Shown here: one piece after another, positions 10,501 through 23,065 of the stretch
Layout of the letters: every line of letters starts with the position of its first letter
How positions within the stretch are numbered: the first letter of the stretch is position 1
NCBI GenBank assembly: GCA_047495785.1
Contig: JBLDXI010000026.1
Span: 372,001 to 436,000 of the forward strand
Reading direction: 5' to 3'
DNA from: Lepidodermella squamata
Taxonomy: Eukaryota > Gastrotricha
Length of the DNA stretch: 64,000 bases
Notes under the pieces: model-generated
What the model saw: the letters and a program-made list of their open reading frames with translations, nothing else
Told to the model about the DNA's origin: nothing
Databases searched by the model: none
Made by a program: the position numbers and the translations under genes

Positions 10501-13132
10501 AGGGTCTCAACTTTCCAATAAGAATTTAAATTATGAAGTCGCCGATAGTTAGGTGTCGAGAATCACTCAGCTTGTTATCCGGCTTTTGTCCGGCAAGCAT
10601 CGCGGAAGGCGCTCTTTCATATTCGGCATAAATTAAGGTATGACACAGACGATAACCTACAGCAAGTGATGAAATAATAACACAGCTCTTGCATGAACTT
10701 CATATGGGCCATTTTTCCGCAATAATGTTTACGGTCCGGTTTTGGGCAGCCCTCACTGCTTCATTGCGTTTTTTGAAATATAATATTCTCGCTTGAAAGG
10801 CTCTGCGCTCTGAGCGTGCATTTACGATCAATATTTCTCATGGTTCATTAATTTTCTGCGAGTATCTATATGTTAGCTGCGAAATAACAAGAGAACAGAC
10901 TCAAACTCCTGAAAAGGATGACAGTTTGCAGAGTCAATGACTACAATTTGTTAATTCGAATGTTCAACATGAAATCTATCGTAAACAGACGATGTTGGGA
11001 GAATAAGCTGATGATGCAAAATAATGGCAACGTACTGCTCTTGTCTATCGATTTAGGTGAAGCTTCTTCTTCCGAGACAAAAGATGTCCAGAACATTCTG
11101 GATTCTGGTTGAGATGCCTTTTTCAGTGATCGAGAAATGAGATAATTGGTTTGATTTGACTGAATTTTTGTTCACCCGCGAGGCTCCAAAGATAAAAAAT
11201 AATCGATCTTCTAATGTCTAATATCTTAGAACACAGGGAGGCAGTATAGTTGGATCCATCTGGCATCTGGAGCGAGGTTTTCAACCTTGCGATCTTGTGA
11301 TTTTAACGTTAATGAAGATCCTTTTCGGACGGGGAGATTTCGGACACTTGGCTTTGGGCGTCAGTTCTCCTCAAGCCTGGTAGATAGAAGCACCGGTCGA
11401 AATACAGAAGATAGCACAGGGTCTAGTCATTCAAATGGCACCTGACATGTGAGAAACACATTGGTCTTCAGTTTACGAAGAATGGTTGCACCTCCTCGCA
11501 TATATGTGCGCCGAGGTATATTATTGCCAATTTGTTCAAATAGCGGCATTTTTGCGGGAAAGAAGCGCAAAAGGCAAACCGCATCGAATTCAGTTCAGAA
11601 GTACTTCAGAAGTACAGAACAGAAGTACTTCTTTGATTCGGTTAGATAGGCAGGTTTGGAACAAGTTAAAATGTCCCCATTTGTCCTGAAATTCAGCCAG
11701 AATAAACGATATCCCCCGGCATATGAGTGAACATTTCTAAAGATAAAATCACATTATTTACTGTGATACATTTAGAAAAAAGAGATGATTCATGACTCAT
11801 TAAAATAGAGAGCGGATTTTTCGCCATTTTTTTTCTCTTTGAAATGGTTCTTTCATTTCACAGTCAGAAAATTTTAAACTTGGCAAAATTGCAAAGATCG
11901 TGATTAATTGTCGATATTCGTAAGAATTAAGTCTACATCTATCATAATGTCTTGCCCATATGGTCCGCTCGTGAACTATACCTAATTTTTAATTTTTAAC
12001 TTTTTAGCGGGCGAATGCGTAAAAATAAAAATAATTATGTACCCGGAAAACGAAGCACTAAAAACACGAAATAAGACCACGTTACAGTAGCTGTTAACTA
12101 TTGCTCTCGTAAAACAAATCATTGCGTCGAGTACTCACGCACGCCTTTGGTCTTCAGAAATTGTTGTAATGCTTGTTGGAAAATCGATTCTAAAACCTCG
12201 GACATCAGGATGCAGAAGGCAGCTTCATTGCGCCATTAGTAATTTAATATGATGCTTGAACGGCTCTGTGAATTTGCCATTGTGATCAATAATTCCGCGC
12301 TCCATTTATTTACTGCATGCAGTACTTACAGCTAAATCAAATGATCACAGTCTCGAGCAGTCATTCTCCATACTTATTGTAATGTGAGGGACCCAATTAG
12401 TGCCTTCTGAGAACATTTAATGACTTGTTCAGCATGAAGTATGCAACCGTATGCAAGGCATGTGCCACATCATGCAATTTTTGTTGTTTTTTCTCAGTGA
12501 GCACGAGGAAAAATTTAATTTCTTTCGACCAAGTATTTCGACATCCAGCAGCTTCATTTACTGCATTCATTTTCATTTTCATTTTTCTGTGAACAGACAA
12601 TTACGCAATGTTACTTCTAATCAATTTCTATCTCCGACTAGATTCAGGAAACCTTTTCCATAAATTTTGAACTATAACTGCAGAAAAACTATTCCTCCAA
12701 ATTCCTTGCAGGCAATGAGGGTCATTTTCGAAGCTTTTCCGTGCTCCTTGTTTACCACTTATGCCAAATAAATCTCCCACTGTAACTTTTCTCTAGTTGA
12801 GGTTAAGCTCTCCTGGATAGAATCGGTTGCTTCAAAACCTTTAACTATTTAGTTTTAATTATCGATCATATTTTTCTTAGTTAAAACAATCGAATCTAGA
12901 ATGGAAACTAGAAACTATTTTACTGAGGTGACATTTTACGATTGCTCCGCAGCTATAACATGCGTTTTCAGCAATCAAAGGTGTATAAACTGGGTTACAT
13001 TTTTATGAAATTCTCATCAGAAAATGTGCAAATGAAAGCGGTAGAAAAAATGCAATTACCAATTTTTGAAGACATTTCATTTTTTTGCTATTAATTAATT
13101 ACTCGAAGAATTTTGTGATCTCATTAATCATG
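10501..13132. other. Non-coding interval between NR relic and NR-B
   Basis: It holds the second copy of a dispersed segment (10,995-11,310). Two partial copies of the upstream block shared by receptor genes lie near 10,755-10,870 and 12,225-12,480 (GCGTGCA..ACGATCAATA and AAGGCATGTGCCAC motifs). The rest is AT-rich DNA with no conserved reading frame. Confidence 0.45.
10995..11310 (+). repeat. Dispersed duplicated segment, copy 2
   Basis: This matches 2573-2760 in order and orientation but contains an internal stretch absent from copy 1. See copy 1 for shared anchors. Confidence 0.7.
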
Positions 13133-15171
13133 ATGGAAGTGGACGCGAGACGTGTGGCATGCAAGGCATTAAACCTTCAAAAAAATTATAACCTATGTTA
13201 TCAACCTGTATGTTGTTTCAGATATGCGGGAAATCTGTTGTGAAGCGCAAAAACTATTATCCAGGGCAATGCTCGGCGTGTCAGGTAACGAGGAAACAAG
13301 ATAGAGATGGCGCTTTTAACTAATTCATTTCAGAAATTTTTCACACGGCAGTCTTCGAGGCGCTATGAATTTCAGTGTGTTACTGGCAGCAATAATTGCA
13401 AAATCCTTCCACGAAAAACACGCGGTTGTTGCACTCGATGCCGTCTTGAAAAATGCTTCGCTTTGCGTTTCCGCTCAGGTATACTATCTACTGACTATTG
13501 CGTTTGGTACATAATATATCAGTCTGATTAGGATTGAAAAAGAACGACGATAACCATTCTGGTTACGAATCAGAGACAAAAGTTGTTGGGATCACTGCGG
13601 ATAGCTGTACATCAACGATACCAGACAGTCCAGATCTTGTCCATCTCGGAATAGTTGAGAAAGCAACAAAAAACTCAATTATTGGGCTCACCTTTATGCA
13701 TGGCTTACATGCAGTAAGCTAAATGAGTATGCTTATATATTACAATTTATTCTCTTTTCGTCTCTAATTCAGTTTCCGCTGCGAAGAAGGAATGTTCCTT
13801 ATGATGATATCACAGCTTTGAAATCGGAATTTTCTAGCGATCAGCTCCGAGTCTTTAACGATTCAGGCATTATATTTGCGCAGTACATGAAAGGTAGTTG
13901 CTACATTTTGTTAGTTTCGCATCAAGAGGGGCAGGGCAGTGGGAGAATAAAGGAGCAAAGTGCAATACGAATATCAGCTCATCTGGGGTATGTTACTCGC
14001 CCGCGATTGCTTGCCAAGAGGCGAACATCGATTGAAAACTGATGACATACGCAACGATACTGCGTCAAATGATCGAGGCGTTTTCGTATTTCGTGGAAAA
14101 TTATTTCGCCAGCTGATAGTAGCGCCAGCAGATGACAATCGGTGCTTATAGTCATTTTCCAAAGTTCAGAATGATGATCCGCTGCGATTGAAGAAAACAT
14201 TATCTCTTGCAGAAGCCTTTGAAATTTCTGACCGCGAGTGGCCACAAAACGCCGCAAATGGTTGGGCTGAAACTTCAATCGCTTTCGAGTCGCAAAAAAG
14301 CGATAACAATGCGCTTTCCATCAACAAAGCCATCTATCCCCAATTTCTAGCTGCTTTCCCCGAGTTAGAGGTAAATCTATTCATCGCCCCTTTCGTTCCG
14401 CAGGGAAACATAAAAGAATGCCATTCAAAATAATAAAGATTCGTGACCAGATTGGAACACCAGAAAAAATATCACCCTAATAACTAATTTATCTGCCGAA
14501 AGCATGAAGTCAGTTTCGGTATCTGAATTCACGCTTTCAGTAAATATATGTAACTGCATTTTTGTTCATGAATTAGGGTGATTTTGGACATGAATTCAGA
14601 TAAATGTTGAAAACTCGTGAATTAGGATGCTCACAGGTCCCTAATTGAGGGGATTTCACAAGCTTAAAGTCCGATTTTTTCATCACCCAAATTAGGCTAA
14701 TTTTTCTCTGGTGAAATGATCCATTGACTTCATACGTCCTAAAACAATTATTCTGTAAATTCGATAAAACGAGTATTTGTCTGTCTCCTTTGCAGCCTTT
14801 GGTTATGTGGTCGCAGGAGCTATCGCACGTGCTAAATGGCTGGCAACCGACAATGCCCGAATTCGCTCTATTCCTGTGCTACCTGTTTTTTAGGGGTAAG
14901 CGCCAAATTAATCATCACTCCTCACTATCCTCACTAATCATCACTATACACAGCATCTAAGACTCACGCATTGGTTAGACTATCAAACGTACTGCAGAAA
15001 TCGCTGTTCATGCATTGCGCTGCCGGCCAGACAGGAAGTCAGTGGCAGGCCTACGTCGAAAGGGCAATTACTATTATGGACCAAGCCGCAGCGTATAGAA
15101 GATTAATTCATAAGAGTGCTGAGGGTCGCTCAAGTTCTTGGTTGCGAAACATTAAGCTGCCAATTTACTAA
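13133..15171 (+). CDS. Divergent nuclear receptor NR-B
   Basis: Exons: 13133-13165, 13222-13284, 13334-13478, 13532-13713, 13773-13893, 14213-14370, 14796-14895 and 14954-15171, giving 339 aa, in frame throughout. An ATG three bases upstream (13130) could also serve. Finger 1 is CK|ICGKSVVKRK, then CSACQ|KFF; finger 2 contains KTRGCCTRCRLEKC. The ligand-domain half contains NSIIGLTFMHGL and MPEFALFLCYLFF. Intron 1 begins GC rather than GT (AAG|GCATTA), where the sister genes have GT. Introns 5 and 6 are enlarged to 319 and 425 bases by inserted AT-rich DNA. It belongs to the subgroup with a 33-nt first exon. Probably functional, provided the GC-AG intron is spliced. Confidence 0.82.
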
Positions 15172-15744
15172 TTCCAGATAAGGTCTATTTTTTTGACATC
15201 CTAGTTAATAAAAGGTGGTTTATTTGAGTTCCAGTTATATCCGCTGTTACATTTACTTTGAATTTGTCGAACTAACTAACGGAGTTTTAGGAAGACAGAA
15301 GTGCAGAAGTCGATACTGACATGCTACTGGCAGAAGATATGAGAAGCTCCGCCAGTAAGGCCCAAATAATCAACATTGTTTTTTAAGGTGGTTTTACTAG
15401 CCGCGCCGCCCTATTATCATCAGAACTGGTATTTTCGACCGTTCTGGCGTTTTCGACGTGAGGATACTTCAGCTTCCATCTACGATGCTGCCGTAAGTTT
15501 CAGAAGCAATGCTTGATGTCCGTAATTCATTTGTCACTTTCACAGCGTTAAGTTCTTGTCTATGTGTATGTGCCTAGCCTATGTCTACCTCGTACCTTGT
15601 AACTTGTAACTTGCCTCAATTTTGCTGTGAAAATTATTAGAAGTTGTTGAGATTAATTCGAAAAATTGAAATTTGACGAGGAAAATTGATGCAATTGTGG
15701 TGATGGTGTAATATTATAGGCAGAATTGTCTCATTCCATTATTA
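15172..15744. other. Intergenic DNA after NR-B
   Basis: AT-rich sequence with a probable polyadenylation region (AATAAAAGG near 15,209) and no gene. Confidence 0.4.
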
Positions 15745-15918
15745 GACCAAGATTTGATAAAGCTTGGACTACAACTTGGAGGTTGCCATTGGCAAGACCA
15801 TGATGTCAAAAGAGCTAATAATTGCTATTAAGGAGCAGGCCGCAGTGTACAGGCCAACTTATCTGAAAATTGCAGAGGATCGATTTTTTTGGTTTGATAC
15901 TTTTCTGCGATCATGAAA
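15745..15918 (+). pseudogene. Nuclear receptor relic (last exon only)
   Basis: This resembles the final exon of the receptor genes. CCATGATGTCAAAAGAGC, ATTGCTATTAAGGAGCAGGC, GCAGTGTACAGGCC and TTGCAGAGGATCG match the ...AIAIMEQ.AAYR...AEDRS... segment of NR-D/E. The frame is broken and no upstream exons are found, so it is a decayed copy. Confidence 0.7.
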
Positions 15919-15958
15919 TATGTAATGTAGCGGTAAGTGAACACCCTTCTGCCATCTA

Positions 15959-16031
15959 GCCGAGATAGCTTAGTTGGGAGAGCGTTAGACTGAAGATTTA
16001 AAGGTCCCTGGTTCGATCCCGGGTCTCAGCG
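15959..16031 (+). tRNA. tRNA-Phe (GAA), or a tRNA-Phe-derived element
   Basis: A full cloverleaf can be drawn: acceptor strands GCCGAGA/TCTCAGC with one C-A mismatch, D arm, anticodon stem TTAGA/TTTAA with loop CTGAAGA (anticodon GAA), and T arm CCTGG TTCGATC CCGGG. A- and B-box promoter elements are intact. The discriminator base is G rather than the A usual for tRNA-Phe. The first T run suitable as a Pol III terminator is about 110 bases downstream (near 16,145), which leaves open a tRNA-derived SINE. Confidence 0.7.
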
Positions 16032-16204
16032 TGCCGTTGGCCTAATCTAATTGTCATGCTAGAAGCCCACTGGGGTTTTCTATCGCAGGTTAGTCTAGGA
16101 GTTTGATTGTCGCTTCGGGTGCGAGAGGTCGAACGGGCCCACTCTTTTTTTCTTGAAAATGTATTGAAAATGTATCACATGATCTAGGCATTTAATTTTA
16201 TATC

Positions 16205-16278
16205 TCCCTGATGGTCTAGTGGTTAGGATTCCGCGCTCTCACCGCGGCGGCCCGGGTTTTCGATTCCCGGTCAGGACT
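16205..16278 (+). pseudogene. tRNA-Glu (CTC) pseudogene
   Basis: It closely follows the animal tRNA-Glu(CTC) pattern: TCCCTGATGGTCTAGTGGTT, anticodon loop with CTC, and GGCCCGGG...CCCGG T arm. Two extra T residues expand the T loop to nine bases, and the 3' acceptor strand (TCAGGAC) no longer pairs fully with TCCCTGA. It was probably a functional gene once. Confidence 0.7.
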
Positions 16279-17148
16279 CTTAAATGACTCGGACTCTTAA
16301 AATGATCTTCTTTAACTCTCTTCTACGTCAATCGCCTTGTCGAGCACCAACAATTTACACTGAAGCTGAATAGGAAGCTCTCGCCCGACCAGAATAGCCC
16401 CCGGACATTGAGCACGCTGACAGTAATTTTTGCAAGTGTAATTCGCATTTCGCGGACAACGATGCAAATAGAAGTTGCATTTTGAGGTTGAGGTTGTTCA
16501 TTTTTTTGCTGAACACCTTTTCACATCGATCTTGATACGCATGCGAGTTCAATCAATAATTTCACTTCATTTATAACCCGCAAGTACTGCAGCTCGCGCA
16601 ATCAAAAGAGCACGGATCTAAGCAAGCCTCGAATTTCACAGCATTACATCAACATCGTAATGCTTAACTCTTGAGGGGGCATGCGTTGCAATGCAAAAAA
16701 TGGTCGATAGCGAGCACTTGCAAGCTTGTCATTGTCGTTCATTCTTTCTGTTATAAATAAGTAAAACTATAGGTACTTATATAAGACTTATATTCATCTC
16801 AGGGAAAACACTGCGTAATACGCACCTGTCGCTTGAACTTGAAAGTATCACGAACAGAACTGCTGTTTGCTGTTTCGATTGTCATCATTGTGTGAATTTT
16901 CTTCTCTTTTCTTGAATGTTAAATCATCGGTAGTGCATGAGGAAAAATTATCGTTTTAAAACTTGAGAGCGAGGCCATAAGAAATATTTTAGAGAGGGTG
17001 TTCGGCTAGCGATTAGTTCCACTCTCACAAAAGCCAATTCCAATTAATGTCGCTATCGACTATGTAAAGATCGATTTTACTTACATACCACTTTTGCAAA
17101 CTGAACTGACAACTATACAGTAGAGATATTGCAGTTGGCTGAAAAACG
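16279..17148. other. Intergenic DNA upstream of NR-C
   Basis: No gene is recognised. The interval is AT-rich and holds weak similarity to the receptor upstream block (CGCGCAATCAAAAGAGCACG near 16.6 kb, as found at 19.36 kb). Confidence 0.4.
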
Positions 17149-18842
17149 ATGGAGATCAGCTCTAGCCCTTATTTATGCAAGGTATGCTTATTCGAACTCG
17201 AAATAATGTGATTTCATTATTCATATCTTTGAATGAATTTAAGATTTGTGGTAAAGTTGTTACGAGGCGTAAGTACTATTGTCCGAAGCGATGTGCAGCA
17301 TGCGAGGTAACAAGATAATATGCGCTGATTGATTAAAAGTCTGAAACCTAGAAATTCTTCACTCGGCAATCTCCGAGACGTTTTGAATTCGAGTGTATCA
17401 CTGGTAAGAATGACTGCAAAATTCTGCCGGGAAAAACTAGAACCTCTTGCACCCGCTGCCGTCTCGAAAAGTGTTTCGCTTTTCGCGAAAACCCAGGTAA
17501 TTTCTTTTAGCTATGTAAAAAATGTACACATAGTTATAATAACCCTGCTGACTGAGCTTCGATGACCTTGACCGCAAATAATGATGTTTCAGAATCGTTG
17601 GGCAAAAGATTAAGCAGCGATAATAGCAATGCTAGTGACGAATCCAATAACGAAATCACAGCCGATTCAACGATATCAAGCATTCCTGATCTCAAGTGCT
17701 TAGCACTGACCGAAATTGTCACAAAAAACTCAATTATTGGACTTACATTTCTGCATGACTTACATTCGGTAATTCAGGAGCATTCGTTTTATATAAATTT
17801 ACTTTAAACACATGGCTAAATTTAGTTACCACTGCGAGAACGGAATGAACCTTACGAGGACGTCGCCAAGTTGGCATCAGACTTCGCAACCGGTCAGACG
17901 TTCATGTTCATCAGGGCAAGCACAAGATTCGCTCATTACATAAAAGGTAGGTATCTTTAAATTGATCTTGCGGATAGCTTTTATATGTATTGCTCATTCA
18001 TTGCAATCAATCATTGCAATCATTGAGCAAATGAGCAAATGAGCATCGTTTCTCGATAGCTCAAGACATTAATAAAAAAGACGAGAGTAATAAATAAGTT
18101 GAACCTTGCAGAGGCTTTTGGTGTTTCGAATCGCGACTTAGTTCAGGCCTTAGCGATTGGGTGGCCTGTAACTGCACTGGCTTTTGCTGCTCAACAGGGC
18201 GACGAAAACCCAATATCTATCAACAAAGCTATACTGCCACAGTTTCTGACCGTTTTTCCTGAATTCGAGGTAAACCTCTTCATTACTAAACTTTTATAGA
18301 TGTGCACGCAAACGTTAGCACAAGGCTTGTTTGAGCTTGTTTGCACCAGTTGTACCGTTTAAAATAGGTCACAAATAGGTCAGTCAATTTCCATAAAATA
18401 TCTATTAATTGATCAGCACGATAGGACTCGGTATTAGTGCGGTATTAACGATTGTGAATATGTTTTTTCTCAGCCTGTCGCTATGTGGGCGAAAGAACTA
18501 TCGCACGTGTTTAGCGGCTGGCAACCAACTTTGCCGGAATTCGCCCTATTCCTTTGCTACTTGTTTGCTAGGGGTAAGTGACAATCTTTACGTACCACGG
18601 TATAACTTTGCTGTAACAAAGGATCTTCGACTCCGGCCATGGTTAGATTATCAGAAATCTTGCAGAAATCACTAATCATGCACCACGCTGTATTACGAAG
18701 AGGATGCAAATCGCAGGACGAGAACCACGTCGAAAGAGCAATAACTATCATGGAGCAAGCAGCGACGTACAGGCCGAAATTTTTCAAAAAGGCAGAGGCG
18801 CGCTCAAGCCAGTGGTTGCGCAACATAAGTGCATCATGTTGA
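17149..18842 (+). CDS. Divergent nuclear receptor NR-C
   Basis: Exons: 17149-17181, 17244-17306, 17352-17496, 17593-17768, 17826-17946, 18112-18269, 18474-18573 and 18622-18842, giving 338 aa. The finger sequence CK|ICGKVVTRRKYY...CAACE|KFF is intermediate between the two subgroups. The second finger reads KTRTSCTRCRLEKC, with only one cysteine where the sister genes have CC. This shows which of the two is the zinc ligand. The ligand-domain half includes NSIIGLTFLHDL, LPEFALFLCYLF and a C-terminal helix AITIMEQAATYR. All splice sites are GT-AG and the frame is intact. Confidence 0.85.
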
Positions 18843-20203
18843 TCTCAGACACTGATGTTTTTATCGTGACTTCGAAGTTGGAAAACTTGCAGTTGTTTGG
18901 ATTCATCCTGATGTTAAAACATGATCCAAAGTCATCAAACCTAAGACATTCATTCATGTCTGATGGCCGAATGTCTATTGGGATCGTTCAAAATAAGAAT
19001 TTCATTTTATTCTGAATCTATTTTCTTTGCTAACATGTAAATATTGAATCACGAAAGAGTAAAATGGCCACAAGGACAGGTTGATTATAGACTCGTCGGG
19101 GTCCAAGAACAACCGCTTGATGCATGTAAAAAATTAAAAGCGTGAAACGGTGCAGTTATATCAAATCCAGTTCCAAACTAAGATATTCTTCTATTTTTCC
19201 CACGTTCAACCTATCCAGTCCGGTTAAGCCATGCCACACTGCTTCATTGCGCTGTTTGTAATTTAATATTTTCGCTTTTAGCTGGGCTTTTAGCTTTTAG
19301 CGTGCATGTACGATCAATATTAATGCTCCAATTAAATTCTGTGAGTATCTATATTCGCTGCGCAATCGAAAGAGCACGGGCTCGATAGCTAACACCCTTC
19401 CTTTATACATTCTATATTATCGTACCGCTTGACTCGATGGGGTGACTCGGGTGCCTTATGCGAAAATTGGAACAAGCTTTTTCATCAGCATTTCTATCGA
19501 AGCAAGGCGCGTGCCACTATCAATTATTGTTGCTTTTCCTCAATGAAAACGAGCAGAAGAGTGCTCATGTTCACTAGACGCTAGGCCATAATTTGATTAG
19601 AACTACCCTGTGCTTATGAATGTGTTTCTGTGTCAAAAAGGCAGATAAGTTAGATATTAGATAGGTCTGGCAAGCAAGCACGGCGTGTATCAGTGTTTAG
19701 ATTGATCAGGATCTTTAGCTGTCTTCCTCGTGCGACCTGTTTGATTGCCAAACAGGTGCTTAGGTTCGATCTGTTATTGAGTAAATCCTGTATAACGCAA
19801 TTAAACCTCCTCCCTCCCTGGCCCATACCCTGAGAAAAATTATTCAGTGGATTACAGCTTTGTATTCGGGTCTGTAAAGCAGGAATAAATTGATACAACT
19901 TGAAAATATCCCACGACTTAACGCTGCGAAGATCTATGCAATTTATAAAATTATACTTTTAGATTATAATTGTATGCAATTTCAAATTTATTGACACAAC
20001 GAATTCTAGGATTGACACAACGAGGTTAGATCGGGTAGATTTAGGAATTATGAATTATTATTTTTATTACCGCTGATTATGGAAAGTGGATGTTTCAAGC
20101 TACTAAGTGATATAAAAAAATAAGGGCCTTTTTGGATTCGCCAAAGAAATGAGAAACATAGGGATACTTAAATACTAGAGATTTCGCTGACTTATTAGTA
20201 ACC
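18843..20203. other. Intergenic DNA between NR-C and NR-D
   Basis: It contains the best-preserved form of the shared upstream block (19,225-19,575). The rest is AT-rich with no conserved frame. Confidence 0.45.
19225..19575 (+). promoter_or_regulatory. Shared upstream block of receptor genes (NR-D copy)
   Basis: Two motif groups recur in order upstream of several array members. The first is TTCATTGCGCT, then GCGTGCA.GTACGATCAATATT. The second is CCGCTTGACTCG, GTGCC...TGCGAAAAT and GAAGCAAGGCGCGTGCCACT. Copies lie at 22,610-23,065 (NR-E) and 27,975-28,290 (NR-F); weaker ones lie near 6.2 and 12.3 kb. It could be duplicated promoter/enhancer DNA or simply hitchhiking flank. Confidence 0.45.
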
Positions 20204-22066
20204 ATGGAAGTCATCGTGAGGCATGTTGCTTGCAAGGTATTATATCACCAGCAGCGTAAATTATGTACCCACCTCCATATCTTATCGCCAGGTATGCGGA
20301 AAGTCTGTCATGAAGCGAAACAACTATTATCCAGGGCAATGCTCGGCTTGTCAGGTAAAGGAAAACGAACTTTTTCAGAATGGAGTTTTTAATCTGCCAT
20401 TTTTACAGAAATTCTTCACTCGACAAGCTTCCAGGCGCTTTGAATTTCAGTGTCTTACTGGTAGGAGTAATTGCGAAATCCTTCCAGGAAAAACCCGCGG
20501 TTGTTGTACTCGCTGCCGTCTTGAGAAGTGCTTCGCTTTGCGCTTAAGCTCATGTAGATTATTCCTAGGCGATTAACATCTCTTAAATTCGGTATTTTCC
20601 TTTAGCACTGAAAAAGAGCAATGCTAGTAACGAATCACAGGCAAAAGGTCTTGAGATCAGTACCGATAGTTGGTCATCAGCGATCCCAGACAGTCCAGAT
20701 CTTGTCCATCTCAGAATAGCGGAGAAAGCCACTAAAGCCTCAGTTATTGGGCTCACGTTCCTGCATGGCCTACACGCAGTAAGTTTACTTCGTTACTTTA
20801 TTCTAACTCATTCTTATTTTGCCTCTAATTTAGCTTCCGCTACGAGGAAGGAATGTTCCTTATGATGACGTAACAATGTTGGCATCGGAATTTTCTAACG
20901 ATCAGATCAGTAGATTGAACGATTTGGGAACAATATTTGCACAGTACATGAAAGGTATTTACGACATTCCGCTAACTTTACATCTAGCGGTGAAGTAGAA
21001 TTCACATGCTAACTAACGCCACAAGAATTCGTGGTTCTTGTCTCTTATCTTCTCGTCTCTTTTCCGATTAAAAAAGGAGAGACCAGGAGACATGAGACAT
21101 GAGCGGAGTCAGGGAAACACTGAAGGCAATAGAAAAGTGGAATGTCTCTTCATTGCAATGTCTTTCATGCTCTCGGGTCATACGCATGATTGCTTGGGAA
21201 GAGGCGGCCTCGATTGAACGCATCGAATTATAGCGGCCCTTTTGTATCCTTGGAAAAATTATGACGTCAGCTGAAATAGTTCCTCATCCTGAATAACTTT
21301 CAGCCTTTTTCCCGAATATTCAAGATTACAAAACGTTTACTCTTGCAGAGGCCTTCGGAATTCCTGACTGCGAGTGGCCACCAAACGCTGCGACTGGTTG
21401 GTCTGAAACCACAATTGCTTTCACAACGCAGCAAGGTGACAGCGGTTTGATTCCTGTCAACAAAGCAATTCTTCCTCAATTTCTAGCCGTTTTCCCCGAG
21501 TTTGAGGTAAATCTCTTCATCAACCCCTTCGATATACTGGATACGTAATAACTGGTTGAAGAATGCCTTTCAAGATCATAAAAAGTGAAATCGGATGATA
21601 CTGAAAATGAACTGGTGACTTCATTGCTAGAGTCATGAATGAACAATTATTCAGTGAATTCCATAGCTAAATTATTTATTTTGTTTCATTTGCAGCCTAT
21701 CACAATGTGGGCGCAAGAGCTATCGCACGTGCTAAATGGCTGGCAACCGACAATGCCCGAATTCGCTCTATTCCTGTGCTACTTGTTTTTTAGTCGTACG
21801 CATCTAATTGATGATAAATACTCACATGTGATTGATTTTCTTACACAGAATGTAAGACTAAGGTTTTGGTTCGATTATCAAATGTCTTGCAGAAATCGCT
21901 CTTGCTACAGTGCGCTGCTTTGAGGAAAGGATGTCAGTGGGAGGAACAAGTCGACAGAGCCATTGCTATTATGGAGCAAGTCGCAGCGTACAGGCAATCA
22001 TTTTTTAAGGAAGCCGAGGATCGATCAAATTCCTGGGTGAGCAAAGTCAAGCCATCACTTAGATAA
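20204..22066 (+). CDS. Divergent nuclear receptor NR-D
   Basis: Exons: 20204-20236, 20292-20354, 20409-20553, 20606-20778, 20834-20954, 21349-21506, 21696-21795 and 21849-22066, giving 336 aa, in frame at every junction. The protein starts MEVIVRHVACK and continues VCGKSVMKRN...CSACQ|KFFTRQASRR. Finger 2 is NCEI..GKTRGCCTRCRLEKC. The ligand-domain half shows KASVIGLTFLHGL, FAQYMK, MPEFALFLCYLFF and AIAIMEQVAAYR. Intron 5 is enlarged to 394 bases. Closest relatives are NR-E and NR-F. No disabling change is seen. Confidence 0.87.
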
Positions 22067-22609
22067 TTCCAAACGCGCTGTAAAGTACTCATGTTTTTGT
22101 GAGATCATATTAAATAAAAGTTACATAATGTTGTTTTACTATTCGCGTCCATTCGCAGTCACGTTGATCCAGTTCTCAGCTGAAAACTGAACTGGCGGCT
22201 CGATGCAGAATTTCGTGACGCCACACAAGCTTCGAGTTTCGTCGCGTTGTGGCCAACCTGCGGCAAGTTGAGGCGCTACTGTATAGCTTGGGTGCGTCTG
22301 CGCAAGCTCGACCGGTCCGATGACCGACATTGTTTGGTAAATTTGTCACATTAGTTTGTCGCATTCTCACATTAGTTAAATAAACGACCAGAAGTGCAGA
22401 GCTATAGAGATAGCTGGGGTCTATAAGAGCTGCTAGCGAAGCATGAATAATTGCGATAATACCTATGGTTTAGAAAGCACATTCGAAGGAGAGATTTTAC
22501 TACTTCAAGCCTGCAAATCGAAGTGTTCCTGCAATTCTAGTCTTGAGTAATCACTTCAACCAAACTTATCAACACAAGAAACCCCTCAATTATTCAGGTC
22601 CGGTTTAGC
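22067..22609. other. Intergenic DNA after NR-D
   Basis: Likely polyadenylation signal AATAAA near 22,113. A moderately GC-rich patch at 22,150-22,330 is of unknown origin. No gene is seen. Confidence 0.4.
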
Positions 22610-23065
22610 CCCTACTGCTTTTTAACGCTCTTTGTAATTTAATACTGTCGCCTGAAAGGCTCCGAGCTGCGAGCGTGCATGAACGATCAATATTTCTTAT
22701 GCTCCATTTGTTTTCTGCGAGTATCAATGAGGGTTATTTTCAAAGCTCCCTTTATCATAAAGTCGACTTTATGACGTCAAAATGACGCAGATTTGCAAAA
22801 ACTACTGTGGTTCGACTCAGAAAAACTTGTGTTATCGACGTCATAAAGTCGACTTTATGATAAAGGGAGCTTTGAAAATAACCCTCAATGTTGGCCGCGA
22901 TATCAAAAAGCAAAGATTTGAACGGCAATCCTCTAAAAATCTATAATACATTACCGCTTGACGGGTGCCCCGTGCGAAAATTGGAAGATTGTTTATCAAT
23001 CGCGTTGAAGCAAGGCACGTGCCACTATAAATTATGTTTTCATTTTCTCAATGAACACTTAACGA
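22610..23065 (+). promoter_or_regulatory. Shared upstream block of receptor genes (NR-E copy)
   Basis: Same motif order as at 19,225-19,575, including GCGTGCATGAACGATCAATA and GAAGCAAGGCACGTGCCACT. The block is split by the 158-bp MITE at 22,729-22,886. Confidence 0.45.
22729..22886. mobile_element. 158-bp palindromic MITE with AAT target duplication
   Basis: Two perfect 50-base arms, starting GAGGGTTATTTTCAAAGCTC and ending with the complement, flank a loop of about 58 bases. AAT is duplicated at 22726-22728 and 22887-22889. The equivalent flanks of other receptor copies (near 10.86 and 19.34 kb) lack it, giving natural empty sites. Confidence 0.85.

Noticed and set aside
16355-16552. Minus-strand open frame upstream of NR-C
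   Set aside because: It overlaps decayed receptor-flank sequence and has no recognisable domain.
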